DNA of 7,468 nucleotides, from assembly GCA_003154055.1 (NCBI GenBank), contig PMCH01000351.1:6360-13827 (forward strand). Reading direction: 5' to 3'. Under the pieces are notes generated by a model, which was given only the letters and a program-made list of their open reading frames with translations, was not told the DNA's origin and made no database searches. The position numbers and the translations under genes are program-made. Positions 1 to 6,444 of the stretch are shown here, one piece after another; positions within the stretch are counted from its first letter, which is position 1; every line of letters begins with the position of its first letter. Source of the stretch: Acidobacteriaceae bacterium (GTDB lineage: Bacteria; Acidobacteriota; Terriglobia; Terriglobales; Acidobacteriaceae).

Positions 1-217
1 CGGCGATGGACTCCGGCGTGGACTTCACCGGGTTCACCTCCCGCGACGCCCCGACCGGAACCGGTTGGTAGGCTGGGGTCGTGGGTTTGGCCGCAGCCTT
101 ATCTTCCGGGGCAGCCTTGGTTTCAGGAGCCTTGCTGTCTGGGGCCTTGTTTTCCTGGGCAACGGACGCGGACGCCGCGACGAGTAATGCAGACACGAGC
201 AGTAAAGGCCTGAGCAT
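1..217 (-). CDS. N-terminal part of a secreted protein, possibly a c-type cytochrome (cut by the left edge)
   Basis: Seen: an open frame of 72 codons starts at ATG 217-215 and runs off the left edge without a stop. A perfect AGGAGG Shine-Dalgarno sequence lies at 222-227, four bases before the ATG, which fixes the start. The protein begins with a signal peptide: a short positive start (MLRP), a hydrophobic core at residues 5-17, and a likely signal peptidase I cut after Ala20 (S-V-A before Q21). A Lys/Ala/Pro/Glu-rich linker with quasi-repeats of the KAPDS/KAPET kind follows at about residues 22-48. The last visible residues read VNPVKSTPESIA. Inference: in my memory this kind of segment precedes a CxxCH haem motif in acidobacterial cytochromes, but no haem motif is in view, so the identity is only a suggestion. 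The product should act outside the cytoplasmic membrane. The gene is separated from the upstream aminotransferase by 125 bases with a hairpin, so it is probably its own transcription unit. Confidence 0.82.
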   Translation of the reverse strand, partial: MLRPLLLVSALLVAASASVAQENKAPDSKAPETKAAPEDKAAAKPTTPAYQPVPVGASREVNPVKSTPESIA

Positions 218-257
218 GAAGCCTCCTGTTTCATAACGCTGACGAAATCCCGCAATC

Positions 258-263
258 ATTGTA
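258..263 (-). promoter_or_regulatory. Possible -10 box (TACAAT) of the secreted-protein gene
   Basis: On the minus strand TACAAT matches the sigma-70 -10 consensus at five of six positions and lies about 40 bases before the ATG at 217. The hexamer 17 bases further upstream (TGCCTT) is a poor -35. The position between the 290-320 hairpin and a strong ribosome binding site makes a promoter here reasonable, but the match alone could arise by chance. Confidence 0.25.
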
Positions 264-289
264 CGCTGGAGGACAACTGGAAGGCAGTG

Positions 290-320
290 CTCGGCAGGGG
301 TCCGTCATCCCCTGCCCGAG
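290..320 (-). terminator. Terminator-like hairpin after the aminotransferase gene
   Basis: Arm 290-300 (CTCGGCAGGGG) is the reverse complement of 309-320 apart from one extra C that would bulge out. This gives an 11-bp, very GC-rich stem with an 8-base loop. It lies 22 bases beyond the aminotransferase stop codon in the direction of transcription. No T-run follows on the minus strand, so it is not a classic Rho-independent terminator. It could still slow polymerase, protect the 3' end of the mRNA, or mark the end of the catabolic cluster. Confidence 0.5.
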
Positions 321-342
321 GGCGACATAGCCTTACTGGCGG

Positions 343-1680
343 CTAGTCCTTGACCGCCTGGTCGGTAATGTCGAGGCCCTTATCGATGATGGCGAACGCC
401 TCGCGCAACTGCTGCTCGTTGATGCAGAGCGGCGGGTTGGTGTAGAAGCTATTCCAGCGCACGATGGTGTAGAGCCCGTTCTCGCGGAAGAATTTTCCGA
501 GCGCGGCCATCTCTTCCGACGTGCCGTTGAACGGAGCCATCGGCTGCCGAGTCTTCTGGCTGCGGACGAGTTCGACGATGCCGAATAGTCCAATCGACCG
601 CACCGCCCCCACCGACGGATGCTTCTTCTGAAGGTCCGTCCCCAAGTGTTTCATGATCGCACCCATCTTGCGGGTGTTCTCGATCAGCTTGTCTTCTTCA
701 TAGACGCGAATGGTGGCGAGCGCGGCTGCGCATCCCATGGGATGCGAGTTGTAAGTTAGTCCGCCGTAGAAGACCTTGTCCTGGAAATGCTGCGCGATGT
801 GATGACGCATGCCGACCGCGCCCAGCGGCAGATAGCTGGCAGTGAGCCCCTTTGCCATGCAGATGAGGTCCGGCACAACCTTCCAGTGGTCGATGGCAAA
901 CCACTCGCCCGTGCGTCCGAAGCCGGCCATGACTTCGTCGGCGATCATCAAGATGCCGTACTTGTCGCAGAGCTTGCGAACGCCTTGCATATAGCCGTCG
1001 GGTGGAATGAGAATGCCGTTCGTGCCGACGACCGTTTCAAGGATGAACGCCGCGATAGTGTGTGGGCCTTCGAGCTGCATGGTTTCCTCGATCATGGCGA
1101 GCGAAGATTCCGCGGATTCCCATCCGCGCTCGATGCCGTGATAAGGATCGAGCACGCGCACGACGCCCGGAATACCGGGCTCAGCGGCCCATCTGCGCGG
1201 GTCGCCGGTCAGGCTGATCGCGCCCGCGGTCGCACCGTGATACGAGCGATAACGTGCCATGATCTTGTGGCGTCCAGTGAAGAAGCGAGCGATCTTGATG
1301 GCATTCTCATTGGCTTCGGCGCCGCCGTTAGTGAAAAAGAAGGTGTCGATGTCGCCGGGCGTGATCTCGGCGAGCTTGGCGCCTAGCCGGGCACGCGGCT
1401 CGGTCGCCATGAACGGGTTGGCGTATGCCAGAGTATGCGCCTGCTCGTGGATGGCATTAATGACGCGGTCGTCCCCGTGTCCGATGTTGACGGACATGAG
1501 CTGGCTGTTGAAGTCGATGAAACGCTTCCCCTCCGGCGTCCAGAAATAGATGCCCTTGGCGCGGGCGACGGGGATGGGATCGACCTTGGATTGCGCCGAC
1601 CACTCGAACAGCGTGTGCTTCTTGGTTAGGTCAACGATTTGCTGGCCAGTCATGCTGGGCGTGTCGATGGCAGTAGTCAT
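343..1680 (-). CDS. Class III (fold type I) PLP aminotransferase, omega-amino acid:pyruvate type
   Basis: A 445-residue protein of normal family length. Fold type I aminotransferase marks are complete: the cofactor-phosphate loop GGAEANE (119-125), SYHG (146-149) that stacks on the pyridine ring, Asp248 in IADEV that binds the ring nitrogen, Lys277 in MAKG as the Schiff-base lysine, and Thr309 in GLTYNSHP that completes the phosphate site. By family knowledge it moves an amino group from an omega-amino acid (beta-alanine, taurine, GABA or a similar amine) to a keto acid, often pyruvate, in the cytoplasm. The N-terminal style (FEWSAQ..VDPIPV) recalls taurine:pyruvate and beta-alanine:pyruvate enzymes, but the donor cannot be read from sequence. 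The start is ATG 1680-1678, with GAGG at 1687-1690 six bases upstream. It lies 67 bases after the mmsA-like gene, suggesting that malonate semialdehyde or methylmalonate semialdehyde made here feeds that dehydrogenase. No broken motif is visible. Confidence 0.93.
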   Translation of the reverse strand: MTTAIDTPSMTGQQIVDLTKKHTLFEWSAQSKVDPIPVARAKGIYFWTPEGKRFIDFNSQLMSVNIGHGDDRVINAIHEQAHTLAYANPFMATEPRARLGAKLAEITPGDIDTFFFTNGGAEANENAIKIARFFTGRHKIMARYRSYHGATAGAISLTGDPRRWAAEPGIPGVVRVLDPYHGIERGWESAESSLAMIEETMQLEGPHTIAAFILETVVGTNGILIPPDGYMQGVRKLCDKYGILMIADEVMAGFGRTGEWFAIDHWKVVPDLICMAKGLTASYLPLGAVGMRHHIAQHFQDKVFYGGLTYNSHPMGCAAALATIRVYEEDKLIENTRKMGAIMKHLGTDLQKKHPSVGAVRSIGLFGIVELVRSQKTRQPMAPFNGTSEEMAALGKFFRENGLYTIVRWNSFYTNPPLCINEQQLREAFAIIDKGLDITDQAVKD

Positions 1681-1704
1681 ATGATTCCTCAGACCTCGAT
1701 AAGT

Positions 1705-1733
1705 CTCGGCTGGACAGCCGAGGGCGGCCGTCC
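1705..1733 (-). repeat. Palindromic element, copy C, between mmsA and the aminotransferase
   Basis: The stem at 1712-1733 fits GGAC-N3-CGAGG-N-CG-N3-GTCC, the pattern shared with 3388-3409 and 6445-6466. Its arms are nine bases with one non-Watson-Crick position: this is A/C on the plus strand but a G-U wobble in the minus-strand transcript. A second perfect hairpin, CTCGGCT (1705-1711) with AGCCGAG (1716-1722), overlaps the first, so only one can form at a time. The element begins 14 bases after the mmsA stop and ends about 15 bases before the ribosome binding site of the next gene. Confidence 0.72.
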
Positions 1734-1747
1734 CTGCGTAATTCTTG

Positions 1748-3238
1748 CTAGAACTTGCGGCTGTGCTCTTTGGCCCAGCGCTCGACGACGACTTTCTTTT
1801 CCGTGTAGAACTCGACGGCGTCGCGGCCCTGGCCGTGCATGATGCCGAAGAAGCTGTCTTTCCAGCCGCTGAACGGGAAGTACGCCATGGGCGCGGCTAC
1901 ACCAATATTAATCCCGACGTTGCCCGCCGGCGCTTCGTAGCGGAAGCGGCGCGCAGCCGATCCGCTCGATGTGAACAGCGATGCCTGGTTGCCGAACGGA
2001 CTCGCGGCGAGAAAATTCATGGCTTCGTCGAGGTCGTTGGCATGCACGAGGCTCAACACGGGGCCAAAGATCTCTGTATGCGTGAGTTCACTCGATGCGG
2101 GAACGCCGTCGAGGACGGTTGGCTTCACGAAGTTTCCGGATTCGTATTTCGCGATCTTCGGATTGCGGCCGTCGATCACGACTTTGGCGCCATCTTTCGC
2201 GCCGACACCAATCAGGCTCTGGACGCGGTCTTTGCTCTGACGCGTGATGACAGGCCCCATCTGCACGCCTTCGTCGAGCCCATTGCCGACGCGGAGGTTG
2301 GCGGCGGCCTCGGTGATCGAGTCGCGGAAAGTCTTCTGCGCGTCGCCAACCGTCACGGCAACCGAGACGGCGAGGCAGCGCTGGCCGGCACATCCGAAAG
2401 CGCTGTCGGAAATGATCTGCGTGGCCATCTGCATGTCGGCATCGGGCAGGACGATGACGTAGTTCTTGGCGCCGCCCTGGCATTGCGCACGCTTGCCGTT
2501 CGCTCCGGCACGCGCGTAGATGTACTTCGCGACGGGCGTAGATCCGACAAAGCTGATCGCGCGGACTGCGGGGTGATCGAGCAGAGTATCCACCGCGACT
2601 TTGCCGCCATTGACTAAGTTCACTACGCCCTTGGGAATTCCTGTCTTCTCCAGCAACTCGAAGGCGAGCTTCATGGTGAGGGGCACGCGCTCGGACGGTT
2701 TCACGATGAGCGTGTTCCCGCAGGCGATGGCGTACGGCAGAAACCAGAACGGAATCATGCCCGGAAAATTGAAGGGAGTGATAGCTGCGACTACGCCCAG
2801 CGGCTGGCGGATCATGATCTCGTCGATGCCACGGGCGACGTCTTCGAGATTGTAACCCTGCATCATCATGGGAATACCGCAGGCCACTTCGACGTTTTCA
2901 ATGGCGCGACGCATCTCAGCCTTGGCTTCGGCGAGGGTCTTGCCGTTTTCCTGGGTGATAATGCGGCCGAAGTCGTCGAGGTGCTCTTCGAGAAGCATCT
3001 TCAGCTTGAAGAGCGGCTGAATGCGGTCTTCGGCAGGGGTGCGGCGCCACTCGGGATAGGCAGCAGACGCGGCGTCGATGGCGCGGGCAACTTCGGCGGC
3101 ATCGGGTAGCGGAACGCGACCGAGAATTTCTCCAGTCGCGGGATTGAGGACGTCCTGCCAGTCGGAGGCCTGCGAGTCCATCCACTGGCCGTTGATGTAT
3201 TGCGGGATCTTGGTGGTCGGCGGTGCTGCAACTGTCAT
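1748..3238 (-). CDS. mmsA: CoA-acylating methylmalonate/malonate-semialdehyde dehydrogenase
   Basis: A 496-residue aldehyde dehydrogenase of the MmsA/IolA branch. In this family the enzyme turns malonate or methylmalonate semialdehyde, NAD and CoA into acetyl- or propionyl-CoA, CO2 and NADH, in valine, inositol, beta-alanine and thymine breakdown. Seen: PFNFP (155-159) with Asn157 of the oxyanion hole, KPSERVP (180-186), catalytic Cys288 in GQRC, and EIFGPV (389-394). Where hydrolytic aldehyde dehydrogenases have ELGGK with the general-base Glu, this protein has CQGGAKN (253-259) without Glu, as expected for a CoA-using member. APMAYFPFSGWK (449-460) is also typical. I place the start at ATG 3238-3236: IPQYINGQW then begins near residue 11 as in relatives, and AAAGG lies at 3249-3253. 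An in-frame ATG at 3349 would add 37 residues that resemble nothing and would cross a candidate promoter. The neighbouring aminotransferase points to beta-alanine or 3-aminoisobutyrate as source. Confidence 0.93.
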   Translation of the reverse strand: MTVAAPPTTKIPQYINGQWMDSQASDWQDVLNPATGEILGRVPLPDAAEVARAIDAASAAYPEWRRTPAEDRIQPLFKLKMLLEEHLDDFGRIITQENGKTLAEAKAEMRRAIENVEVACGIPMMMQGYNLEDVARGIDEIMIRQPLGVVAAITPFNFPGMIPFWFLPYAIACGNTLIVKPSERVPLTMKLAFELLEKTGIPKGVVNLVNGGKVAVDTLLDHPAVRAISFVGSTPVAKYIYARAGANGKRAQCQGGAKNYVIVLPDADMQMATQIISDSAFGCAGQRCLAVSVAVTVGDAQKTFRDSITEAAANLRVGNGLDEGVQMGPVITRQSKDRVQSLIGVGAKDGAKVVIDGRNPKIAKYESGNFVKPTVLDGVPASSELTHTEIFGPVLSLVHANDLDEAMNFLAASPFGNQASLFTSSGSAARRFRYEAPAGNVGINIGVAAPMAYFPFSGWKDSFFGIMHGQGRDAVEFYTEKKVVVERWAKEHSRKF

Positions 3239-3266
3239 TCCTGGAATGCCTTTCGTTTTTTCGAAG

Positions 3267-3295
3267 AATAAACGTTTATATCGAAGACGCAGCAA
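3267..3295 (-). promoter_or_regulatory. Candidate promoter and operator before mmsA
   Basis: On the minus strand TTGCTG (3290-3295) and TTTATT (3267-3272) are separated by exactly 17 bases, a weak sigma-70 pair (3/6 and 4/6 matches). A perfect 12-bp palindrome, ATAAACGTTTAT, covers 3268-3279 and overlaps the -10 box. Its centre AAACGTTT resembles operators of LacI/GalR-type regulators. Flanking direct repeats TCGAAGA at 3261-3267 and 3281-3287 are offset by 20 bp, about two helical turns. This suggests repressor control of mmsA and the aminotransferase apart from the genes upstream. No regulator gene is in the window. Confidence 0.4.
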
Positions 3296-3369
3296 TGCGC
3301 CTCCCATGCACACTGAAACATCCAAGCTGGTGCGGGTTCGCGCCTGCACGTTCCGCTCAAAGTCGGGTG

Positions 3370-3409
3370 CCGAGCTACGCTCGGCCTGGACGGGCGAGGT
3401 CGCCCGTCC
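3370..3409 (-). repeat. Palindromic element, copy B, inside the 3' end of the gabT-like gene
   Basis: The hairpin at 3388-3409 has perfect nine-base arms (GGACGGGCG and CGCCCGTCC) with a 4-base loop and fits the same consensus as 1712-1733 and 6445-6466. Next to it lies a second perfect hairpin, CCGAGC (3370-3375) with GCTCGG (3379-3384), loop TAC. The first hairpin lies wholly within coding sequence and the second contains the stop codon (3375-3377). Together they supply the last dozen or so codons of the aminotransferase. Confidence 0.75.
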
Positions 3410-4751
3410 CTACACACGCCTCGGCGACGTCCGCGAAGGCGGCTTCCAGCACGTCCATGGCTTCGTCCATTTGCGAATCGGTCAGGACCAGCGGCATCAG
3501 CAGGCGAATGATGTTGCCGTAGGAGCCAGCAGTGATCAGCACCAGCCCATGCTCGTAACAATATTGTGCCACCTGCTTAGTCTCTTCGTCAGCGGGCTGG
3601 CGGGTAGCCTTCGATCGCACGAGTTCCAGTGCTTGCATTGCTCCCAGACCGCGAACTTCGCCGATCAGTTCCCATTGCGACTGCCACTTGGCAGCGCGTT
3701 TGCGAAAACGCTCGCCGAGCGCGTTGGCGCGGGCGCAAAGGTTCTCTTTCTCAATTATGTCGAGCACCGCGAGGGCCGCTTCGCAGGCCGCTGGATTTCC
3801 GGAGAATGTGCCGCCGAGTTGGCCCGAGCCGGGCGTGTCCATGATCTCGGCGCGTCCTGTGACGGCCGCCATCGGCAAGCCTCCGGTCAGCGATTTGGCC
3901 ATGCAGACCAGGTCGGGCTCCAGCCCCAGTCGCTCGCAGGCAAACATCGCGCCGGTGCGGGCGAAGCCGGTTTGAACCTCGTCGGCAATCAGGAGAATGC
4001 CGTGCTTGCGACAAATCGCGGAGAGCGTCGGAAAGAACTCCGCCGGCGGCGTGACGAATCCGCCTTCACCCAGAATCGGCTCAACGATGACGGCGGCCAC
4101 GGTCTCAGCCGCCACCACGCGCTTGAACGTGTCTTCGATGTGCTTCGCGCAATGCACTTCACACGACGGATACTTCATCGAGTACGAGCAGCGATAGCAA
4201 TACGCGTACGGGATGCGGTAGACCTCGCCCGGGAACGGTTCGAATCCCGCTTTGTACGGATGCGTCTTGCTGGTCATCGCCATTGCCATGTAGGTGCGGC
4301 CGTGGAAAGCGTCCTCGAAACTGATGATCGCCGGGCGCCGGGTATAGGAGCGCGCGATCTTGACCGCATTCTCGGTAGCCTCGGCGCCGGTGTTGACGAG
4401 CAGCGTCTTCTTCGGGCCTTTGACCGGCACGATCGAGTTCAGCTTCTCGCAAACCGCGACATAGCTTTCGTAGGGCAGCACGTTGAAACTAGTGTGCAGA
4501 AAACGATCGAGCTGCCGGCGAACCGCTTCAACGACGGCGGGCGCGCGATGTCCAGTGTTAAGGCAGCCAATGCCGCCGGCGAAATCGATCAGCCGGTTGC
4601 CGTCGACATCTTCGACAACCGCGCCTTCAGCCTTCGCGACAAAGACCGGCGTGGCGTGATAAGCCGCTTGCACAACAGCCTTGTTGCGGCGCGCCATCAG
4701 CGCTTGCGAACGCGGCCCGGGAATTTGAGTGCGGAGTTGAATGGAAGGCAT
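3375..4751 (-). CDS. gabT: 4-aminobutyrate (GABA) aminotransferase-like class III aminotransferase
   Basis: A 458-residue PLP enzyme close to bacterial GabT, which turns GABA and 2-oxoglutarate into succinate semialdehyde and glutamate; relatives accept 5-aminovalerate or other omega-amines. Seen: FAGGIGCLNTGH (57-68), TGAEATEN (121-128), AFHGRT (148-153), EPILGEGG (224-231) with Glu229, Asp257 in IADEVQTG, Lys286 in MAKSLTGG as the Schiff-base lysine, GGTFSGNP (313-320) with Thr315, and Arg416 in IIRLLMPL where GabT has its carboxylate-binding Arg. Unusual relative to E. coli GabT is a segment with four cysteines, C185-x2-C188-x8-C197-x3-C201, just before the helix leading to VAAVIVEP. The start is ATG 4751; the preceding sequence has no good Shine-Dalgarno. 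The residues MPSIQLRTQIPGPRSQAL look conserved to me, so I prefer it to Met19. The C-terminal tail, about VGTGDLARPGRA, comes from a palindromic repeat. It follows the aldehyde dehydrogenase gene by 106 bases and probably works with it. Confidence 0.92.
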   Translation of the reverse strand: MPSIQLRTQIPGPRSQALMARRNKAVVQAAYHATPVFVAKAEGAVVEDVDGNRLIDFAGGIGCLNTGHRAPAVVEAVRRQLDRFLHTSFNVLPYESYVAVCEKLNSIVPVKGPKKTLLVNTGAEATENAVKIARSYTRRPAIISFEDAFHGRTYMAMAMTSKTHPYKAGFEPFPGEVYRIPYAYCYRCSYSMKYPSCEVHCAKHIEDTFKRVVAAETVAAVIVEPILGEGGFVTPPAEFFPTLSAICRKHGILLIADEVQTGFARTGAMFACERLGLEPDLVCMAKSLTGGLPMAAVTGRAEIMDTPGSGQLGGTFSGNPAACEAALAVLDIIEKENLCARANALGERFRKRAAKWQSQWELIGEVRGLGAMQALELVRSKATRQPADEETKQVAQYCYEHGLVLITAGSYGNIIRLLMPLVLTDSQMDEAMDVLEAAFADVAEACVGTGDLARPGRA

Positions 4752-4757
4752 AAATAG

Positions 4758-4850
4758 GTTCTCAGTTCTCAGTTCTCAGTTCTCAGTTGTCAGCTCTCGG
4801 CCAACACTGGCCACGGTTTTACTGAGAACTGAGAACCGGGATCTGAGAAC
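4758..4850 (-). repeat. Heptamer tandem array with inverted copies before gabT
   Basis: On the plus strand four perfect tandem GTTCTCA units run from 4758 to 4785, followed by two decayed units (GTTGTCA, GCTCTCG) to 4799. The inverted unit TGAGAAC occurs at 4823-4829, 4830-4836 and 4844-4850. The 16-base arm at 4821-4836 can pair perfectly with the array in three registers (4758-4773, 4765-4780, 4772-4787). Between the arms sits another perfect hairpin, GGCCA-ACAC-TGGCC (4799-4812). Read on the minus strand, the array ends seven bases before the gabT ATG, so a folded transcript would hold the start region in or beside a stem. The aldehyde dehydrogenase stop is just beyond the other side. Confidence 0.75.
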
Positions 4851-4857
4851 TGCTTTT

Positions 4858-6339
4858 TCAGTACCACCCAATCGGAGCTTCGTTCAGATTGATGTGAACC
4901 TGCTTGGTTTCCAGATATTCCTCGATACCCCCCGGCCCGAGCTCGCGGCCGAAGCCGGATTGCTTGTAACCGCCCCACGGCGCTTCGACGTACGTCGGCT
5001 GCATGTGATTCACCCACACAATGCCGGCGCGCAGCGCCTTCACCGTGCGCATGGCCTTGAAAATGTCTCGCGTCCAGACAGCAGCGGCGAGGCCGTAAGG
5101 AGAATCGTTGGCAATTTTCAAGGCATCTTTTTCGTCGTCGAACGGAATGACGGTTGCGACCGGGCCAAAGATTTCTTCGCGCGCGATGCGGGCGCTGTTG
5201 TCCACATCGTAAAAAATGGTGGGCTGTACATAGTAACCCTTGGCGAATTTCTCCGCGCGGCCGCCACCGGAAGCAACCTTGGCTTCCTTCTTCCCGATAT
5301 CCAGATACGAAAGCACGCGGTCGTACTGCTCTTTGCTGATGAGCGCGCCCATCTTCGTTTCGCGTTCGAGGGGCGGACCGAGCTTGATGGTCTTCGCCTT
5401 CTCGGCCATGGCGTCGACAAACTTCTTGTAGATCGACTTCTGCACCAGGATGCGGCTTCCGGCCGAGCAAACTTCGCCTTGATTGATGAAGACGCCGAAG
5501 AGCGCGCCGTCGATGGCAGCTTCGAAATCGGCGTCGGCAAAGAAAATGTTGGGCGACTTTCCTCCGAGTTCCAGGGTCACGCGCTTGACCGTGTCGGCTG
5601 CTTCTTTCACGATGATCTTGCCGACCGCGGCCGACCCCGTGAAGGCGATTTTGTTCACGTCAGGATGCTTGACCAGCGGCGAGCCACACGTTTCACCGAA
5701 GCCGGTGATCACGTTGACTACGCCCTTGGGCAGACCGACCTCGTCAAACCATTTCGCCACTTCGAGCACGGTGAGCGGCGTTTGCTCGGCCGGCTTCAGC
5801 ACGCAGGTGCAACCGGCGGCGATGGCTGGCGCCAGCTTCCATGCACCCATCAGCAACGGGTAGTTCCAAGGAATGATCTGCCCCGTAACACCGACCGGCT
5901 CTTTTAGTGTGAGGCTCATGGCGTTGTCGGGGACGGGATTCACGTAGCCGACGACTTTGGTGGCAAGGCCACCGTAGTACTCGAAGCAGGTAGCGGCGTC
6001 GGTGATGTCGTACTCGGCTTCGACAATCGGCTTGCCGGTGTTACGGCACTCCAGTTCGGCGAGCATGGGCTGGTTCTGGCGGATCTTCTCCGCCAGGCGG
6101 AAAAGCACGCGGCCACGTTCCTGGGCGGTAGTCGTGGCCCACGGGCCGTCTTCAAAAGCGGCTTTCGCGGCGGCGACGGCGCGATTCACGTCTTCGGCGT
6201 TGGCGTCGGGGACCTGGGCAATCGCTTCTTCGGTTGAGGGATCGTAGACGGGGAACGTCTTGTTCGTCTTGCTCGCGACCCACTCGCCGTTGATGAACAT
6301 CTGGTAAGTCTTCACTTCGGTCTTGATTCCACCGGGCAT
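4858..6339 (-). CDS. NAD(P)-dependent aldehyde dehydrogenase (betaine-/aminoaldehyde-type)
   Basis: A 493-residue hydrolytic aldehyde dehydrogenase. Seen: PWNYP (157-161) with Asn159, KPAEQTPL (182-189) for cofactor binding, FTGSAAVGK (233-241), LELGGKSPN (256-264) with general-base Glu257, catalytic Cys291 in NQGEVCSAGSR, EIFGPV (389-394), and PWGGYKQSGFGRELG (454-468). The set is complete, so the enzyme should oxidise an aldehyde to the free acid in the cytoplasm. Its nearest look is to betaine-aldehyde and gamma-aminobutyraldehyde dehydrogenases; with GabT next door, 4-aminobutanal or succinate semialdehyde are the likeliest substrates, but this is inference. The start is ATG 6339-6337, preceded by a perfect AGGAGG at 6345-6350 with five bases between. 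An in-frame ATG at 6384 would add 15 residues translated from a palindrome and is rejected. The gene follows the permease by 127 bases made largely of hairpins. The C-terminus (GWY) is intact. Confidence 0.94.
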   Translation of the reverse strand: MPGGIKTEVKTYQMFINGEWVASKTNKTFPVYDPSTEEAIAQVPDANAEDVNRAVAAAKAAFEDGPWATTTAQERGRVLFRLAEKIRQNQPMLAELECRNTGKPIVEAEYDITDAATCFEYYGGLATKVVGYVNPVPDNAMSLTLKEPVGVTGQIIPWNYPLLMGAWKLAPAIAAGCTCVLKPAEQTPLTVLEVAKWFDEVGLPKGVVNVITGFGETCGSPLVKHPDVNKIAFTGSAAVGKIIVKEAADTVKRVTLELGGKSPNIFFADADFEAAIDGALFGVFINQGEVCSAGSRILVQKSIYKKFVDAMAEKAKTIKLGPPLERETKMGALISKEQYDRVLSYLDIGKKEAKVASGGGRAEKFAKGYYVQPTIFYDVDNSARIAREEIFGPVATVIPFDDEKDALKIANDSPYGLAAAVWTRDIFKAMRTVKALRAGIVWVNHMQPTYVEAPWGGYKQSGFGRELGPGGIEEYLETKQVHINLNEAPIGWY

Positions 6340-6362
6340 AAGAACCTCCTGCTTTGTTACCT

Positions 6363-6378
6363 CGGGGCTAAAGCCCCG
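6363..6378. repeat. Short palindrome CGGGGC-TAAA-GCCCCG in the aldehyde dehydrogenase leader
   Basis: A perfect inverted repeat (seven-base symmetric arms around AA; as a hairpin, six pairs with a TAAA loop) lies 12 bases upstream of the aldehyde dehydrogenase ribosome binding site. I recall this motif as widely scattered between acidobacterial genes, but could not check it here. A TATGAT (minus strand, 6380-6385) beside it might be a -10 box, but no -35 goes with it. Confidence 0.65.
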
Positions 6379-6398
6379 CATCATATCTGCAACTCTGT

Positions 6399-6418
6399 GG
6401 CACGACTGAAGTCGTGCC
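6399..6418. repeat. Palindrome with GGCACGAC arms and TGAA loop
   Basis: Arms GGCACGAC (6399-6406) and GTCGTGCC (6411-6418) pair perfectly around TGAA, and the symmetry reaches nine bases per side. A further GTCGTGC at 6427-6433 repeats the second arm and could pair with the first arm instead. It sits in the middle of the permease-to-dehydrogenase gap. No T-run follows on the minus strand, so it does not look like a standard terminator. Confidence 0.65.
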
Positions 6419-6444
6419 CTTCCCTTGTCGTGCTTCGCCCGACC

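Noticed and set aside
3239..3349. Upstream ATG at 3349 as the mmsA start
   Set aside because: It would add 37 residues absent from the family and run through the candidate promoter and operator. The ATG at 3238 gives the usual length.
3078..4757. A 559-codon open frame on the plus strand, antisense to the gabT-like gene, with other long plus-strand frames at 787-1386, 1745-2617, 4741-5907 and 6425-7144
   Set aside because: They lie opposite well-supported enzymes in GC-rich DNA, where antisense frames stay open by codon bias. Their translations are rich in Arg, His, Asp and Val without recognisable motifs.
4758..4850. CRISPR array
   Set aside because: The repeat units are 7 bp with no spacers between them and there are no cas genes.
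6340..6384. Upstream ATG at 6384 as the aldehyde dehydrogenase start
   Set aside because: The 15 extra residues come from the CGGGGC palindrome and ribosome binding site. The ATG at 6339 has a perfect AGGAGG at the right distance.
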